From CAIKZZ01 sp035604595 (GTDB lineage Bacteria > Pseudomonadota > Gammaproteobacteria > Steroidobacterales > Steroidobacteraceae), in NCBI GenBank assembly GCA_035604595.1, contig DATNIE010000013.1, positions 1-64,000 of the forward strand: a stretch of 64,000 nucleotides of DNA, given 5' to 3'. A program made the translations under genes and the position numbers. Below the pieces are notes generated by a model. The model saw only the letters and a program-made list of their open reading frames with translations. It was not told where the DNA came from and ran no database searches. Shown in pieces: positions 51,602-59,966 of the stretch. Each line of letters begins with the position of its first letter. Positions within the stretch are counted from its first letter, which is position 1.

Positions 51602-52117
51602 CTACAACGTGAGCACGCTGTGGATGCGCTGTCCCGGGAGGCGCGCCCGGCCGCCGAGCGCCTCGAGCTCGAGCACGAACGCGCAGCCGAGCACCGTGGC
51701 GCCCAGCCTCGTCACGAGGTCGACGCTCGCCGCCGCCGTCCCGCCGGTCGCGAGCACGTCGTCGACGAGCAGCACGCGATGCCGGGAACCGAGCGCGTCG
51801 CGATGCACCTCGAGCCCGGCGCTGCCATATTCGAGCGCGTAGGTCACCGCCTCGACCCGGGCGGGCAATTTGCCGGGCTTGCGCAGCGGCACGAACCCTG
51901 TCCCGAGTTCCCACGCGGCGAGGGCCCCGAAGATGAAGCCGCGGGCTTCCATGCCGGCGACCACCTCGACCTCGGCGGCGCGGAACGGCGCCACCAGCGC
52001 GTGGACCGTGGCCCTGAGCGCCTCGGCATCGCCCATCAGCGGAGTCAGGTCCCTGAAGATCACGCCGCGCTTCGGGAAGTCGGCGATTGCGCGGACGTAG
52101 CTCTTGAGGTCGCTCAC
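51602..52117 (-). CDS. apt: Adenine phosphoribosyltransferase
   Basis: A 171-residue type I PRTase that salvages adenine to AMP. It starts SDLKSYVRAIADFPKRGVIFRDLTPLM, which is a close match to Apt N termini. It has VVAGMEARGFIFG and the PRPP-binding loop VLLVDDVLATGGTAAASVDL. The GTG at 52117 overlaps the stop of the ATP-grasp gene (GTGA). Apt at the end of this operon may only be a passenger. Confidence 0.93.
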   Translation of the reverse strand: MSDLKSYVRAIADFPKRGVIFRDLTPLMGDAEALRATVHALVAPFRAAEVEVVAGMEARGFIFGALAAWELGTGFVPLRKPGKLPARVEAVTYALEYGSAGLEVHRDALGSRHRVLLVDDVLATGGTAAASVDLVTRLGATVLGCAFVLELEALGGRARLPGQRIHSVLTL

Positions 52118-53154
52118 GCCGAGGCCTCGCTGACCCGCCACGCGGCCTGGTAGCCGAGCCCGAGCGACAGGATCCGGCCGAGCAGTTCGTCGTACTTGAT
52201 GCCGGCCGAGCGTGCCGAGCGCGCGAGGTCCTCCTCGTCGGCCAGGTTCGGGTTGGCATTCGCCTCGAGCACGAAGATCGATCCGTCGGCTCTCAGCCGG
52301 AAGTCCATGCGCGCGTAGCCAGTCAGATGCAACGCCCGGTACATGCGCTTGGTCAGCCGGCCGAGCTGCGCGACGACCGCCTCCGGCAGGTGCTCGGCTG
52401 CGCCGGAGGTAATCCCGTGACGCGCCTGGTAGCGGCGGTCCCACTTGACCTTGCGGGTCGCGATCGGCGCCTGGCCCTCCGGGAGGGACCCGAAGCTCAG
52501 CTCCCAGACGGGCAGTACCGTCAGCCGGTCATTGCCGAGGACGCCCACGTAGATCTCGCGACCCTCGATGTACTCCTCGACCAGCGCGTCGCTCTCAGTC
52601 TGCTCGTGCACGAAGGCAATGCGTTCCTGGAGGCTCGCCGCGTCCGCGCACACCGAGGCCTGGGCGATCCCGAGCGACGCATCGTCGGTTGCGGACTTCA
52701 CGAACAGCGGGTAGCGCAGCGTCGCCGGCAGCCGCACGCGCCGGCCGCGCCGGAACACCGCGAACTGCGGCGTCGGGATCCGGTGGTAGGCCAGCAGCTG
52801 CTTCGAGAGCACCTTGTCGCGCGACAGCATCAGGCCGCGCGGGTTGCAGCCGGTATAGGGCTGGCGCAGCAGCTCGAGAAAGGCCACGACGTGCTGGTCG
52901 TGCTTGACGATGCCATCGAACTCCTCGAGCAGGTTGAACACGATGTGCGGCTGCCACTCCTGGATCGTGCTGCGCAGCTCGGTCAGGCTGTCGAGCAGGC
53001 CGATGCAGCGCACCTCGTGGCCGGCACGCTTCAGGTGCGAGACAACGTCGAACTCGGTTCGCCATTCGTCGATCTCGCGCTGCTCGTGGCCCTCGAGACT
53101 GTCGGGCGGAATCAGGCTGCCGTGAACCGCGACGAGGATGCGCAGTTTCTTCAC
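52114..53154 (-). CDS. ATP-grasp ligase, D-Ala-D-Ala-ligase-like
   Basis: A 346-residue ATP-grasp enzyme. It begins KKLRILVAVHGSLIPPDSLEG; the ATP-binding lobe has YPLFVKSATDDASLGI and LVEEYIEGREIYVGVLG; the metal-binding end is ARMDFRLRADGSIFVLEANANPNLADEEDLARSA. This suits the D-Ala-D-Ala ligase fold but lacks the standard Ddl N terminus, so it probably makes another amide bond between carboxyl and amino compounds. GTG 53154 overlaps the stop of the zinc metallopeptidase gene by 4 nt. The pairing with a peptidase hints at a peptide-ligase/peptidase unit. Confidence 0.9.
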   Translation of the reverse strand: MKKLRILVAVHGSLIPPDSLEGHEQREIDEWRTEFDVVSHLKRAGHEVRCIGLLDSLTELRSTIQEWQPHIVFNLLEEFDGIVKHDQHVVAFLELLRQPYTGCNPRGLMLSRDKVLSKQLLAYHRIPTPQFAVFRRGRRVRLPATLRYPLFVKSATDDASLGIAQASVCADAASLQERIAFVHEQTESDALVEEYIEGREIYVGVLGNDRLTVLPVWELSFGSLPEGQAPIATRKVKWDRRYQARHGITSGAAEHLPEAVVAQLGRLTKRMYRALHLTGYARMDFRLRADGSIFVLEANANPNLADEEDLARSARSAGIKYDELLGRILSLGLGYQAAWRVSEASA

Positions 53155-54197
53155 AGCATCAGCCGCCGGCCGGCGCTGCGCTCGGCTGCCCGCGCGAGTC
53201 GCGTCACCAGCCACTCGGCGTGACGCTGCGTCCGCCGGGTAGCGCCGACGACGTACAGGTCGAGCTCGCCCGCGCGGCGGATCACCGTGCGCATCACCTG
53301 GTGAATCAGGTACTCGCTGCAGCCGACGCGGGCCGCAACCACCTGATGCAGCGTCGGGCGCAGCCGCCGCAACAGCGTCGCCGCCCTGAGGCGCGCCCGG
53401 CCGGGCTGGCGCGAGAACACCCGTTCGAGCAGCTCGTCCTCCTCGCCGCGGGTCGGCGGGGCGTAGCGCTTCAGCATCGCCGCGTAGTGCTCGCGCAGCG
53501 TGCGCGTGTCGTGAGCGAGCGAGTCGATGCGCAGCCGGGTGTGGACCGGTGCCGGCGTGCTACCCACCTCGCGCATCAGGCTATCGACCAGTTCGAGTTT
53601 CGCGAGCGCCGGCCAGTCGCGATAGTCGGCGCGCCAGCGCGAGCCCGGCTTCAGCCACACCGCGAAGGTCTCGGCGAAGTCCTCGGTCGGGTGGCTCTGC
53701 GCGTACCAGCTGCCGAGGTGCTGGACGTAGCGCCGGCTCCCCGGGCGGGGCCGGTAGCTGTGGGGGTACGGGAGCGAGGCGGGACCGAAGGTATCGCGCC
53801 ATTGCCGGCGGCGGCGCAGCCGGTAGGCATTGTCGACCGCGTGACCGGCCTCGTGGCGCAGGATTCGCATGAACCAGTTGCGGTTGCCGCCCTCCAGCTC
53901 GCGCATCATCCGCCGCTCGAGGCGCCGCAAGCGTGGATGGACCAGGAAGAACGGCAGCGCGAATCCCGGGACGCCGTCCGGCGTGAACCACTCCTCGCCC
54001 AGCCAGCAGTGCGGGCGGAACACGATTCCCCGGCGGCTCAGCTCCGCGTACAGGCGGTCCACCAGCGGGGCGAGCGGTGAGCGCTCGAGCGACAGTTCCA
54101 GATCGCAGAACCGCACGTCGAGCAGCTCGGCGTCGGTGAGATTGGCCCACCAGTAGCCGCGCCGTGCGCGGCGCGTTGCGGGACGCTCTCGGACCAC
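53151..54197 (-). CDS. Putative zinc-binding metallopeptidase
   Basis: A 348-residue protein from GTG 54197, with AGGGGGA just upstream. The zinc motif is HEAGHAVDNAYRLRRRRQWRDTFG, and a third ligand probably lies in HPTEDFAETFAVWL about 60 residues later. The DLTDAELLDVRFCDLEL start (NLTDAELLDVRFCDLELSLERSPL) resembles the putative zinc-binding metallopeptidase family. No signal peptide is seen. It is followed by the ATP-grasp gene through a 4-nt overlap. The substrate is unknown. Confidence 0.8.
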   Translation of the reverse strand: MVRERPATRRARRGYWWANLTDAELLDVRFCDLELSLERSPLAPLVDRLYAELSRRGIVFRPHCWLGEEWFTPDGVPGFALPFFLVHPRLRRLERRMMRELEGGNRNWFMRILRHEAGHAVDNAYRLRRRRQWRDTFGPASLPYPHSYRPRPGSRRYVQHLGSWYAQSHPTEDFAETFAVWLKPGSRWRADYRDWPALAKLELVDSLMREVGSTPAPVHTRLRIDSLAHDTRTLREHYAAMLKRYAPPTRGEEDELLERVFSRQPGRARLRAATLLRRLRPTLHQVVAARVGCSEYLIHQVMRTVIRRAGELDLYVVGATRRTQRHAEWLVTRLARAAERSAGRRLML

Positions 54198-54205
54198 AAT
54201 TCCCC

Positions 54206-55741
54206 CTACTCCGCGGCAATGCGCGCGAGCGCTGCTGCCAACAGCCTGTCGGCACTGCTCCCCAGTTGTCCACCGAGCGCGAGCCCGGCCACCCAGTGCG
54301 GTGGCAGGCTCGCCGCCCCGTACAGGGCGCCCGCAAGCTCGCCCACCAGCGCGCCGTTGGCGTCGGCATCGAGGCCGAGGTTCACGACGCTGAGCACAGT
54401 ATCGCGGTAAGCAGTACCACGGGCCAGAGCCCAGAGCGCAAGTCCGAGCGCCTCGATTGCCGTCCCGTCGGCCACCGGCGTAAAGGCTGCCTCGCGCCAG
54501 CTGCCCGCGGCGACAGCGGCGATCTCCCGCCGCAGCGGGCGGCGCTGCCACAGCCCCGGGGAAGGCGTGAAGAACGGCGCGATCAGCTCTGCGCGTGAGG
54601 CCCCCTGCAGGGCGCCGGCCACGAGCCCGGCGTAGTAGCGGCAGGCATCGAGGGCGAGCGGGGCCTGGTGGGTCGGGCGCGCACATTCAACCGCGAGTTC
54701 AATCGCCTGCTCCGGGTCGGCCAGCGCGAAAGCGGCGGCAATCCCGGCCCGGATCAGCGGTTCCTTGTCGGCCCGGGCGGGGTCGTGGGAGCCGGCGAAG
54801 GGCTTGCCACTCCACTGCGCCTGGGCGATCGCCTTGGCAGTCGTCGCCGTGATGCCGATGCACTGGCCGGTCGCGGATCCGTAGCCGTCGCGCTGCCAGC
54901 GATGCAGGCGCACGACCAGGTCCTTCGGGTCGAGCCCCCGGCACTCCACCAGGCTCTCCGCCAGCAGCAGCGGTACCGCCGTGTCGTCCGTCCACGCGCC
55001 GCGCGGCAGGTCGTAGGGCCCGCCGCCGAGCAGGTCGGCGATCGGCGTGAACGAGCCTTGCCGGCGGTGCTGGACGGGCGAGCCGAGGGCATCCCCGAGT
55101 GCCAGTCCATAGACGAGCCCGCGGTAGCGATCCTTGAGCCGGTCGGCCATCTCGGCGCCCGGTGGGGGCGCGTCGGGCGTCGCGGCGATCCCGGAGCGGG
55201 GCGCTTCGAGCCAGGCGCGGACGTACGCGACCTGATCGTCCGTCTCCGGTGTCCGCGGCCAGTCGGCGTCCCGCCCGCCCCGATGCCACAGACGGTCGAG
55301 CTCGGCGAGCGCATCGCTCCCGCTGCCGAGCCTGCGGGCGAGCAGGCAACCGATGACGGTGCCGGTGCGGCCAATTCCCGCCCGGCAGTGAAGGTACACG
55401 CGGTGGCCGGCGCCGAGGGCGGCTTCGAGCTCATCGAGGATCTCGACCATCTGCGCCGGCCGCTGCGGCAGGCCGTGATCCCGGATCGGCCGGCGCGAGT
55501 ACGTCACCGAGCGATGGTCGTGCCGCTCGCCAGGGACCGGCAGCACGTTGTCGTAGGCCGGCATCTCGTTCGGCCAGGTCAGATCGATGAACCAGTCGAT
55601 GCCGAGATCCATGAGCGCCGCGAGGCGCGCGCCCGCATAGGCGGGGTCGACGTGCCCCGGATAGGGTCCGGCGAGGAACCGGTCCGGCACGACCCAGTAC
55701 GTGCCCGGTGGCGGGGTGCCGAGGGACTGGTGAGCGCTCAC
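54206..55741 (-). CDS. Protein phosphatase + ADP-ribosylglycohydrolase fusion
   Basis: A 511-residue two-domain protein. The N-terminal ~190 residues form a dual-specificity/tyrosine phosphatase with the P-loop HCRAGIGRTGT (C-x5-R). The C-terminal domain from about residue 196 is an ADP-ribosylglycohydrolase: GLALGDALGSP, WTDDTAVPLLLAESL (the DDT metal ligands) and DADANGALVGELAGALYG. Both active sites look intact. The fusion suggests that one protein removes phosphate and ADP-ribose groups from a common substrate; that is inference. The GTG at 55741 overlaps the ttcA stop (GTGA). Confidence 0.9.
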   Translation of the reverse strand: MSAHQSLGTPPPGTYWVVPDRFLAGPYPGHVDPAYAGARLAALMDLGIDWFIDLTWPNEMPAYDNVLPVPGERHDHRSVTYSRRPIRDHGLPQRPAQMVEILDELEAALGAGHRVYLHCRAGIGRTGTVIGCLLARRLGSGSDALAELDRLWHRGGRDADWPRTPETDDQVAYVRAWLEAPRSGIAATPDAPPPGAEMADRLKDRYRGLVYGLALGDALGSPVQHRRQGSFTPIADLLGGGPYDLPRGAWTDDTAVPLLLAESLVECRGLDPKDLVVRLHRWQRDGYGSATGQCIGITATTAKAIAQAQWSGKPFAGSHDPARADKEPLIRAGIAAAFALADPEQAIELAVECARPTHQAPLALDACRYYAGLVAGALQGASRAELIAPFFTPSPGLWQRRPLRREIAAVAAGSWREAAFTPVADGTAIEALGLALWALARGTAYRDTVLSVVNLGLDADANGALVGELAGALYGAASLPPHWVAGLALGGQLGSSADRLLAAALARIAAE

Positions 55742-56640
55742 CCGGCTGACTCGGCCTCCGCCTCGGCCGCCGTCGGCGCTGCGGCGGCACGCCTCGCATC
55801 GAGCGCGGCGAAGTCGTACAGCCGCCGGTCGGCAAGCTGCGAGGGCACGACGTCTTTGAGCGCTGCGAACACCGACTCGATGCGGCCCGGGTGTCGCCGT
55901 TCCCACTCCCGCAGCATCCGCCCGACCCGCTCGCGCTCGAGCTCTCGCTGCGATCCGCACAGCGTGCAGGGGATCAGCGGGAAGCGCCGGGCGCGCGCAT
56001 AGCGCGCAATGTCGCGCTCGGCGACGTACGCGAGCGGCCGGATGATGATGTGGCGGCCATCGTCGGACAGCAGCTTCGGTGGCATCGCCTTGAGCTTCCC
56101 GCCGTGGAACAGGTTGAGGAACAGCGTCTCGAGGATGTCGTCGCGATGGTGGCCGAGCGCGATCTTGGTGATGCCGTGATCGGCGGCATAGCGGTAGAGC
56201 GCGCCACGACGCAGGCGCGAGCACAGGCTGCACATCGTCTTCCCGTCCGGGATCAGCCGCTTGACGACCCGGTAGGTGTCCTGCTCGATCACGTGCCACG
56301 CAACGCCGAGCGCGGTCAGGTACTCAGGCAGCACGTGCGCGGGAAAGCCCGGCTGTTTCTGGTCGAGGTTGACGGCGAGGAGCTCGAAGCGGACCGGCGC
56401 GCTGCGCTGAAGGGACAGCAGCAGATCCAGCAGCGTGTACGAGTCCTTGCCGCCGGACAGGCACACCATGACCCTGTCGCCCTCGCCGATCATGGCGTAG
56501 TCGTCGATCGCCTTGCCGACCAGGCCGCGCAGCTTGGCTCCGAGCCGCTTGAAGCTGCGCGACGGGCGCGTCGCCGCGCCCGCCCGGGCCGCGGCAGTGT
56601 CAATCGGCGCGGGATCACTCAGGGTCAGCGCGTGCGGCAT
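55738..56640 (-). CDS. ttcA: tRNA 2-thiocytidine synthetase TtcA
   Basis: A 300-residue enzyme that thiolates cytidine 32 of tRNA. It has the PP-loop SGGKDSYTLLDLLL and the Fe-S cysteines in MCSLCSRLRRG and in CTLCGSQ, as well as GHHRDDILETLFLNLFHGG. I chose ATG 56640; a TTG at 56658 would overlap the M32 stop as TTGA, like the GTGA overlaps elsewhere in the operon, and is also possible. It is followed without a gap by the fusion gene. Confidence 0.93.
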   Translation of the reverse strand: MPHALTLSDPAPIDTAAARAGAATRPSRSFKRLGAKLRGLVGKAIDDYAMIGEGDRVMVCLSGGKDSYTLLDLLLSLQRSAPVRFELLAVNLDQKQPGFPAHVLPEYLTALGVAWHVIEQDTYRVVKRLIPDGKTMCSLCSRLRRGALYRYAADHGITKIALGHHRDDILETLFLNLFHGGKLKAMPPKLLSDDGRHIIIRPLAYVAERDIARYARARRFPLIPCTLCGSQRELERERVGRMLREWERRHPGRIESVFAALKDVVPSQLADRRLYDFAALDARRAAAAPTAAEAEAESAG

Positions 56641-56654
56641 CGGCGCGGGCGGCC

Positions 56655-58154
56655 TCAACGTGGCTCGAGATACTTCGCTTCAAGGTAACGCAGCGCGGGC
56701 GCCGCTGACAGGGGTCGGTCGGTGGCGTCCTTGATGAGGTCCTGCACCGTCATCTTCGCGCCCACCGAGTGTACGTGCTCGCGCAGCCAGCCGAAGAGGC
56801 CGGCGAAGTCGCCGCGCGCGATCTCCCCGTCGAGGCTCTCGCGCGCGCTGCGCAGCTTCTCCCAGAGCTGGATCGCGATCAGGGATCCGAGCGCGTACGC
56901 CGGGAAATACCCGAACTGCCCGACCGCCCAGTGCACTTCCTGCAGGCAGCCGTCGACGTCGGTCGGCGGGCGCATGCCGAGCCGCGTCTGCGCAGCCTCG
57001 TTCCAGGCCTCGGGCAGGTCGGCAACGGTGAGCTCGCCGGACAACAGGCGCTTCTCGAGGTCGTAGCGCATCAGCACGTGCGCGGGGTAGGTCAGCTCGT
57101 CGGCGTCGGCTCGCAGGAGCCCGCGGTGGACCCGCGTCAGGTGCCGGTACAGGTTCTCGACCTCCCACTCCGGGCCACTGACGCCGTAGTGCTTCTCGAG
57201 CAGCGGCTTCACGTACGTCAGGAAAGGCCGGCTGCGGGCGACCTTCATCTCGAGAAGAAGCGACTGACTCTCCTCGAGCGCCATGCCGCGGTTCCGGCCG
57301 ACCGGCTGGTCGCGCCACTGCGCCGGGAGCCCCAGGTCGTACATCGCGTGGCCGGTCTGGTGCAGTGCCCCGAGCAGACCCTGGAACGGGTCTCCCGCCT
57401 CGAAGCGCGTGGTGATGCGGATGTCGCCGGCCATGCCCTCGGTGAACTCGTGCTCGCTCTCATCGAGCCGGCCGCGGTCGAACGGGAAACCGACCGTCTT
57501 GAGCACGTCCACGCACAGCGCCCGCTGCTTGGCCGCCGGGAATTTGCCGCTGAGCGGGAGCGAGGGTTTCGCGGCCTGCAGTTCGATCGCCTCGCGCACC
57601 AGCGTCGGCAGCCGTCGGGCGAGGGACTTGAACAGGTCGTCGATCTCGGCGCTCGTGACGCCGGGGCTGAATTCGTCGACCAGCGCATCGTACGGGGCGA
57701 GGCCGAGGTGCTGGCCGAGCAGCGCCGCGCGGTCGCGGATCAGCTGGACCACCTCGGCGAGGTGCGGGGCGAAGTCGGCGTAGCGGTTCGTGCGCCGCGC
57801 CTCGAGCCAGTGGAGTTCGGCGCGGGCGCTCGCCTTGGCAAGCCGCGAGACCAGCGAGATCGGTGTCGCGAGCGCATGGTCGCGTTCCCGGCGCATTTCC
57901 CGCAGATTCGCCAGCTTCCAGTCCTCGAGGCTCTGGGAGTTCGCCTGCGCACGCTCGATCAGCCGCGACACTTTGGGAGCGGTCAGGATCGCGTGGCACT
58001 CTGTTTCCAGCGCCGCGAGCTGCTCACCGCGCACATCGGCACTGCCGCGCGGCATCATCACAGCGGAGTCCCAGCGCAGCAGCGCGAGCGCCCCGCGGAA
58101 AGCGTGCAGGCGCCGGAACTCCTCCTCGAGCTGCTGGTAGGGTGAGGCGGCCAT
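56655..58154 (-). CDS. M32-family carboxypeptidase homologue with altered active site
   Basis: A 499-residue carboxypeptidase-Taq-like protein. The general sequence fits M32 (YQQLEEEFRRLHAF at the start; GRNRGMALEESQSLLLEM). The zinc motif reads HQTGH (His265, Gln266, His269) instead of HExGH, so the catalytic Glu is replaced by Gln. The HESQS motif is EESQS (Glu294-Glu295), so its conserved His is also gone. Glu295, the third zinc ligand, is kept 30 residues after His265, as in the family. It may bind zinc without normal peptidase activity. It starts the ttcA-apt operon. Confidence 0.92.
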   Translation of the reverse strand: MAASPYQQLEEEFRRLHAFRGALALLRWDSAVMMPRGSADVRGEQLAALETECHAILTAPKVSRLIERAQANSQSLEDWKLANLREMRRERDHALATPISLVSRLAKASARAELHWLEARRTNRYADFAPHLAEVVQLIRDRAALLGQHLGLAPYDALVDEFSPGVTSAEIDDLFKSLARRLPTLVREAIELQAAKPSLPLSGKFPAAKQRALCVDVLKTVGFPFDRGRLDESEHEFTEGMAGDIRITTRFEAGDPFQGLLGALHQTGHAMYDLGLPAQWRDQPVGRNRGMALEESQSLLLEMKVARSRPFLTYVKPLLEKHYGVSGPEWEVENLYRHLTRVHRGLLRADADELTYPAHVLMRYDLEKRLLSGELTVADLPEAWNEAAQTRLGMRPPTDVDGCLQEVHWAVGQFGYFPAYALGSLIAIQLWEKLRSARESLDGEIARGDFAGLFGWLREHVHSVGAKMTVQDLIKDATDRPLSAAPALRYLEAKYLEPR

Positions 58155-58251
58155 GGGTCCCTGTGTGGACTGACGGCCGCCTCGCTCATCGGTCCCGGCG
58201 CCCGCGCGGGCGGGGCCCGACGTCGTTGCAGGCGGTCACCAGGTACACCGT

Positions 58252-58257
58252 ATTGTA
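58252..58257 (-). promoter_or_regulatory. Extended -10 upstream of the M32 gene
   Basis: On the minus strand TGG precedes TACAAT (58257-58252), a near-consensus extended -10. The predicted leader is about 90 nt to ATG 58154. The -35 is poor. The 228 bp between the M32 and MaoC genes also contain an AT-rich stretch at 58300-58330 with no clear function. Confidence 0.4.
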
Positions 58258-58382
58258 CCAGCGAGGCCCGATCGCGCCGTCGCGCAAGCGTCTTAAGTTA
58301 TTGTTTTATATATGGAAAGATAAATTACCCGCGCTTGACAACAACGGGGACCGCACCCGCCCGGGCAGGATGTGGTCACCGG

Positions 58383-58850
58383 TCAGAAGTAGAGCCGCAA
58401 GAGGACTTCTGCGACGCAGGCGGGCTTCGATTCCGCCTCGATTTCGACCGTCATCTCCTCGATCACCTGTATGCCGCCCCTGAACTCCTCGACCGCAACC
58501 AGGACCGACCTGCCGCGGATCCGTGCGCCCTCGCGGACCGCGTTCATGAACCTGAGCGTGTTGATCCCATAGTTGATCACGGCCCGCACACCGGGATATG
58601 GCACCTGGCCGTCCTCGGCCACGCCGCGCAGCAGTGGGAACAGCGACAGCGTCAGATACCCGTGGGCGATCGTCCGGCGCCAGGGGGATTCGGACGCCGC
58701 CCGCTCTGCGTCCACGTGGATCCACTGGCGGTCGCCCGTGGCCGCTGCGAACGCGTCGATCCGCGCCTGGGTGATGGTGAGCCAGTCACTCAAGTGGACT
58801 TCCCGTCCGATCTGCTGCTGCAGCGTGGCCCGCGCCTGTTCGATCGCCAT
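58383..58850 (-). CDS. MaoC-family (R)-specific enoyl-CoA hydratase
   Basis: A 155-residue hot-dog-fold protein. The hydratase motif is FAAATGDRQWIHVD (catalytic Asp and His), followed by RTIAHGYLTLSL. The family hydrates trans-2-enoyl-CoA to (R)-3-hydroxyacyl-CoA. The position 63 bp after phaC suggests a PhaJ-like role that feeds PHA synthesis from beta-oxidation, which is inference. Confidence 0.9.
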   Translation of the reverse strand: MAIEQARATLQQQIGREVHLSDWLTITQARIDAFAAATGDRQWIHVDAERAASESPWRRTIAHGYLTLSLFPLLRGVAEDGQVPYPGVRAVINYGINTLRFMNAVREGARIRGRSVLVAVEEFRGGIQVIEEMTVEIEAESKPACVAEVLLRLYF

Positions 58851-58913
58851 GCCGGCGCCTCGGCCGTCGTGGGAGGGGTCGCGATGATACCGAAACCCGG
58901 CGGTCCGGGACCC

Positions 58914-59966
58914 TCAGTGGCGGCCGAGCCAGGCGGCGATCTGCGCCGGAATGCTCCGCGCCCGGCCGCTGACATAGATGCCGATGTGTCCGCCGGAGAA
59001 GGCAATCTCCTCGTACTCACGGGTTCCGACGAGCCCGCCGAGCGCGCGCGAAGCCGACGGTGGGACCAGATGGTCTTCGGTCGCGTAGACGTTCAGCACC
59101 GGCATCGACAGCTGACCGAGATCGGCCGCCCGGCCATCCAGGACGGTCGTGCCGCGGATCAGCCGGTTTTCCTGGTAGAACCACTTGAGGTATTCGCGAA
59201 ACGCCTCGCCCGCCTGGTCAGGGCTGTCGAAGATCCACCGCTCCATCCGCAGGAAGTTCTCAAGCTCGCGCGGGTCGTCGGCGCCGTCGACGAGCGCGAG
59301 GTACTTCTGCAGCGTCAGGCGGAACGGCATCAGCGACAGGAAGGTGAAATTGAGCAGCTCGCCCGGGACGTTGCCGAAGGTGTCGACCAGCCGGTCGACG
59401 TCGACGCCCTGCACCCATTTGGACAGCAGGTTGTCGGGCGTTTGGAAGTCGACCGGCGTCACCATCGTGACGAGTTTCCGGATGCGTCCTGGCTCGAGGC
59501 TCGCGTACAGCAGTGAGAGCGTCCCGCCCTGGCACACGCCGAGCAGGTTGATGGGTCCGTGCGCCGCGCCGATGTGCGCGACCGCGCGGTGCAGGTAACC
59601 CATCGTGTAGTTCGCGAGCGTCGTGCGACGGTCGCCACGGTCCGGATAGCCCCAGTCGAGCAGGTACACGTCGAGCCCGGCTTGGAGGAGTCCGCGGATC
59701 AGCGACCGGTCGGGTTGCAGGTCGAGCACGGTCGGGCGGTTCACGAGGGCGAACACAATCAGCAGCGGCGGCAGGCCGTGCGGCTTCGCACTCGACCGGT
59801 AATGGAAGAGCGTGACTTTGCCGTCCGTGTACACCGCATCGCGGGGCGCGGTGGCCAGCGTCACCGGCGGCAGGCTCGCGAGCGTCGCCGCGCTCGCCGC
59901 GAGGCGGCGCTGGAACTCCGTGACCTCGCGGTGGAGCGCCTCCGGGTCCGGGATCGAACGGTTCAC
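58914..59966 (-). CDS. phaC: Class III PHA synthase subunit PhaC
   Basis: A 350-residue synthase that polymerises 3-hydroxyacyl-CoA to polyhydroxyalkanoate. The lipase-like box is GVCQGG with Cys145, and the other triad members are Asp298 (ATEDHLVPP) and His327 (SGGHIGI), each four positions earlier than in the Allochromatium vinosum class III enzyme. The short length fits class III, which needs PhaE. GTG 59966 overlaps the phaE stop (GTGA), so the two are coupled. Confidence 0.95.
   Translation of the reverse strand: MNRSIPDPEALHREVTEFQRRLAASAATLASLPPVTLATAPRDAVYTDGKVTLFHYRSSAKPHGLPPLLIVFALVNRPTVLDLQPDRSLIRGLLQAGLDVYLLDWGYPDRGDRRTTLANYTMGYLHRAVAHIGAAHGPINLLGVCQGGTLSLLYASLEPGRIRKLVTMVTPVDFQTPDNLLSKWVQGVDVDRLVDTFGNVPGELLNFTFLSLMPFRLTLQKYLALVDGADDPRELENFLRMERWIFDSPDQAGEAFREYLKWFYQENRLIRGTTVLDGRAADLGQLSMPVLNVYATEDHLVPPSASRALGGLVGTREYEEIAFSGGHIGIYVSGRARSIPAQIAAWLGRH

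Noticed and set aside
53151..54686. Longer (511-residue) form of the zinc metallopeptidase
   Set aside because: Residues upstream of 54197 are an antisense-like Arg/Pro-rich shadow over the ADP-ribosylglycohydrolase gene. GTG 54197 has a strong ribosome-binding site.
58300..58335. AT-rich island as a promoter or att site
   Set aside because: No -35/-10 pair with proper spacing, no direct repeats at its edges, and no integrase nearby.
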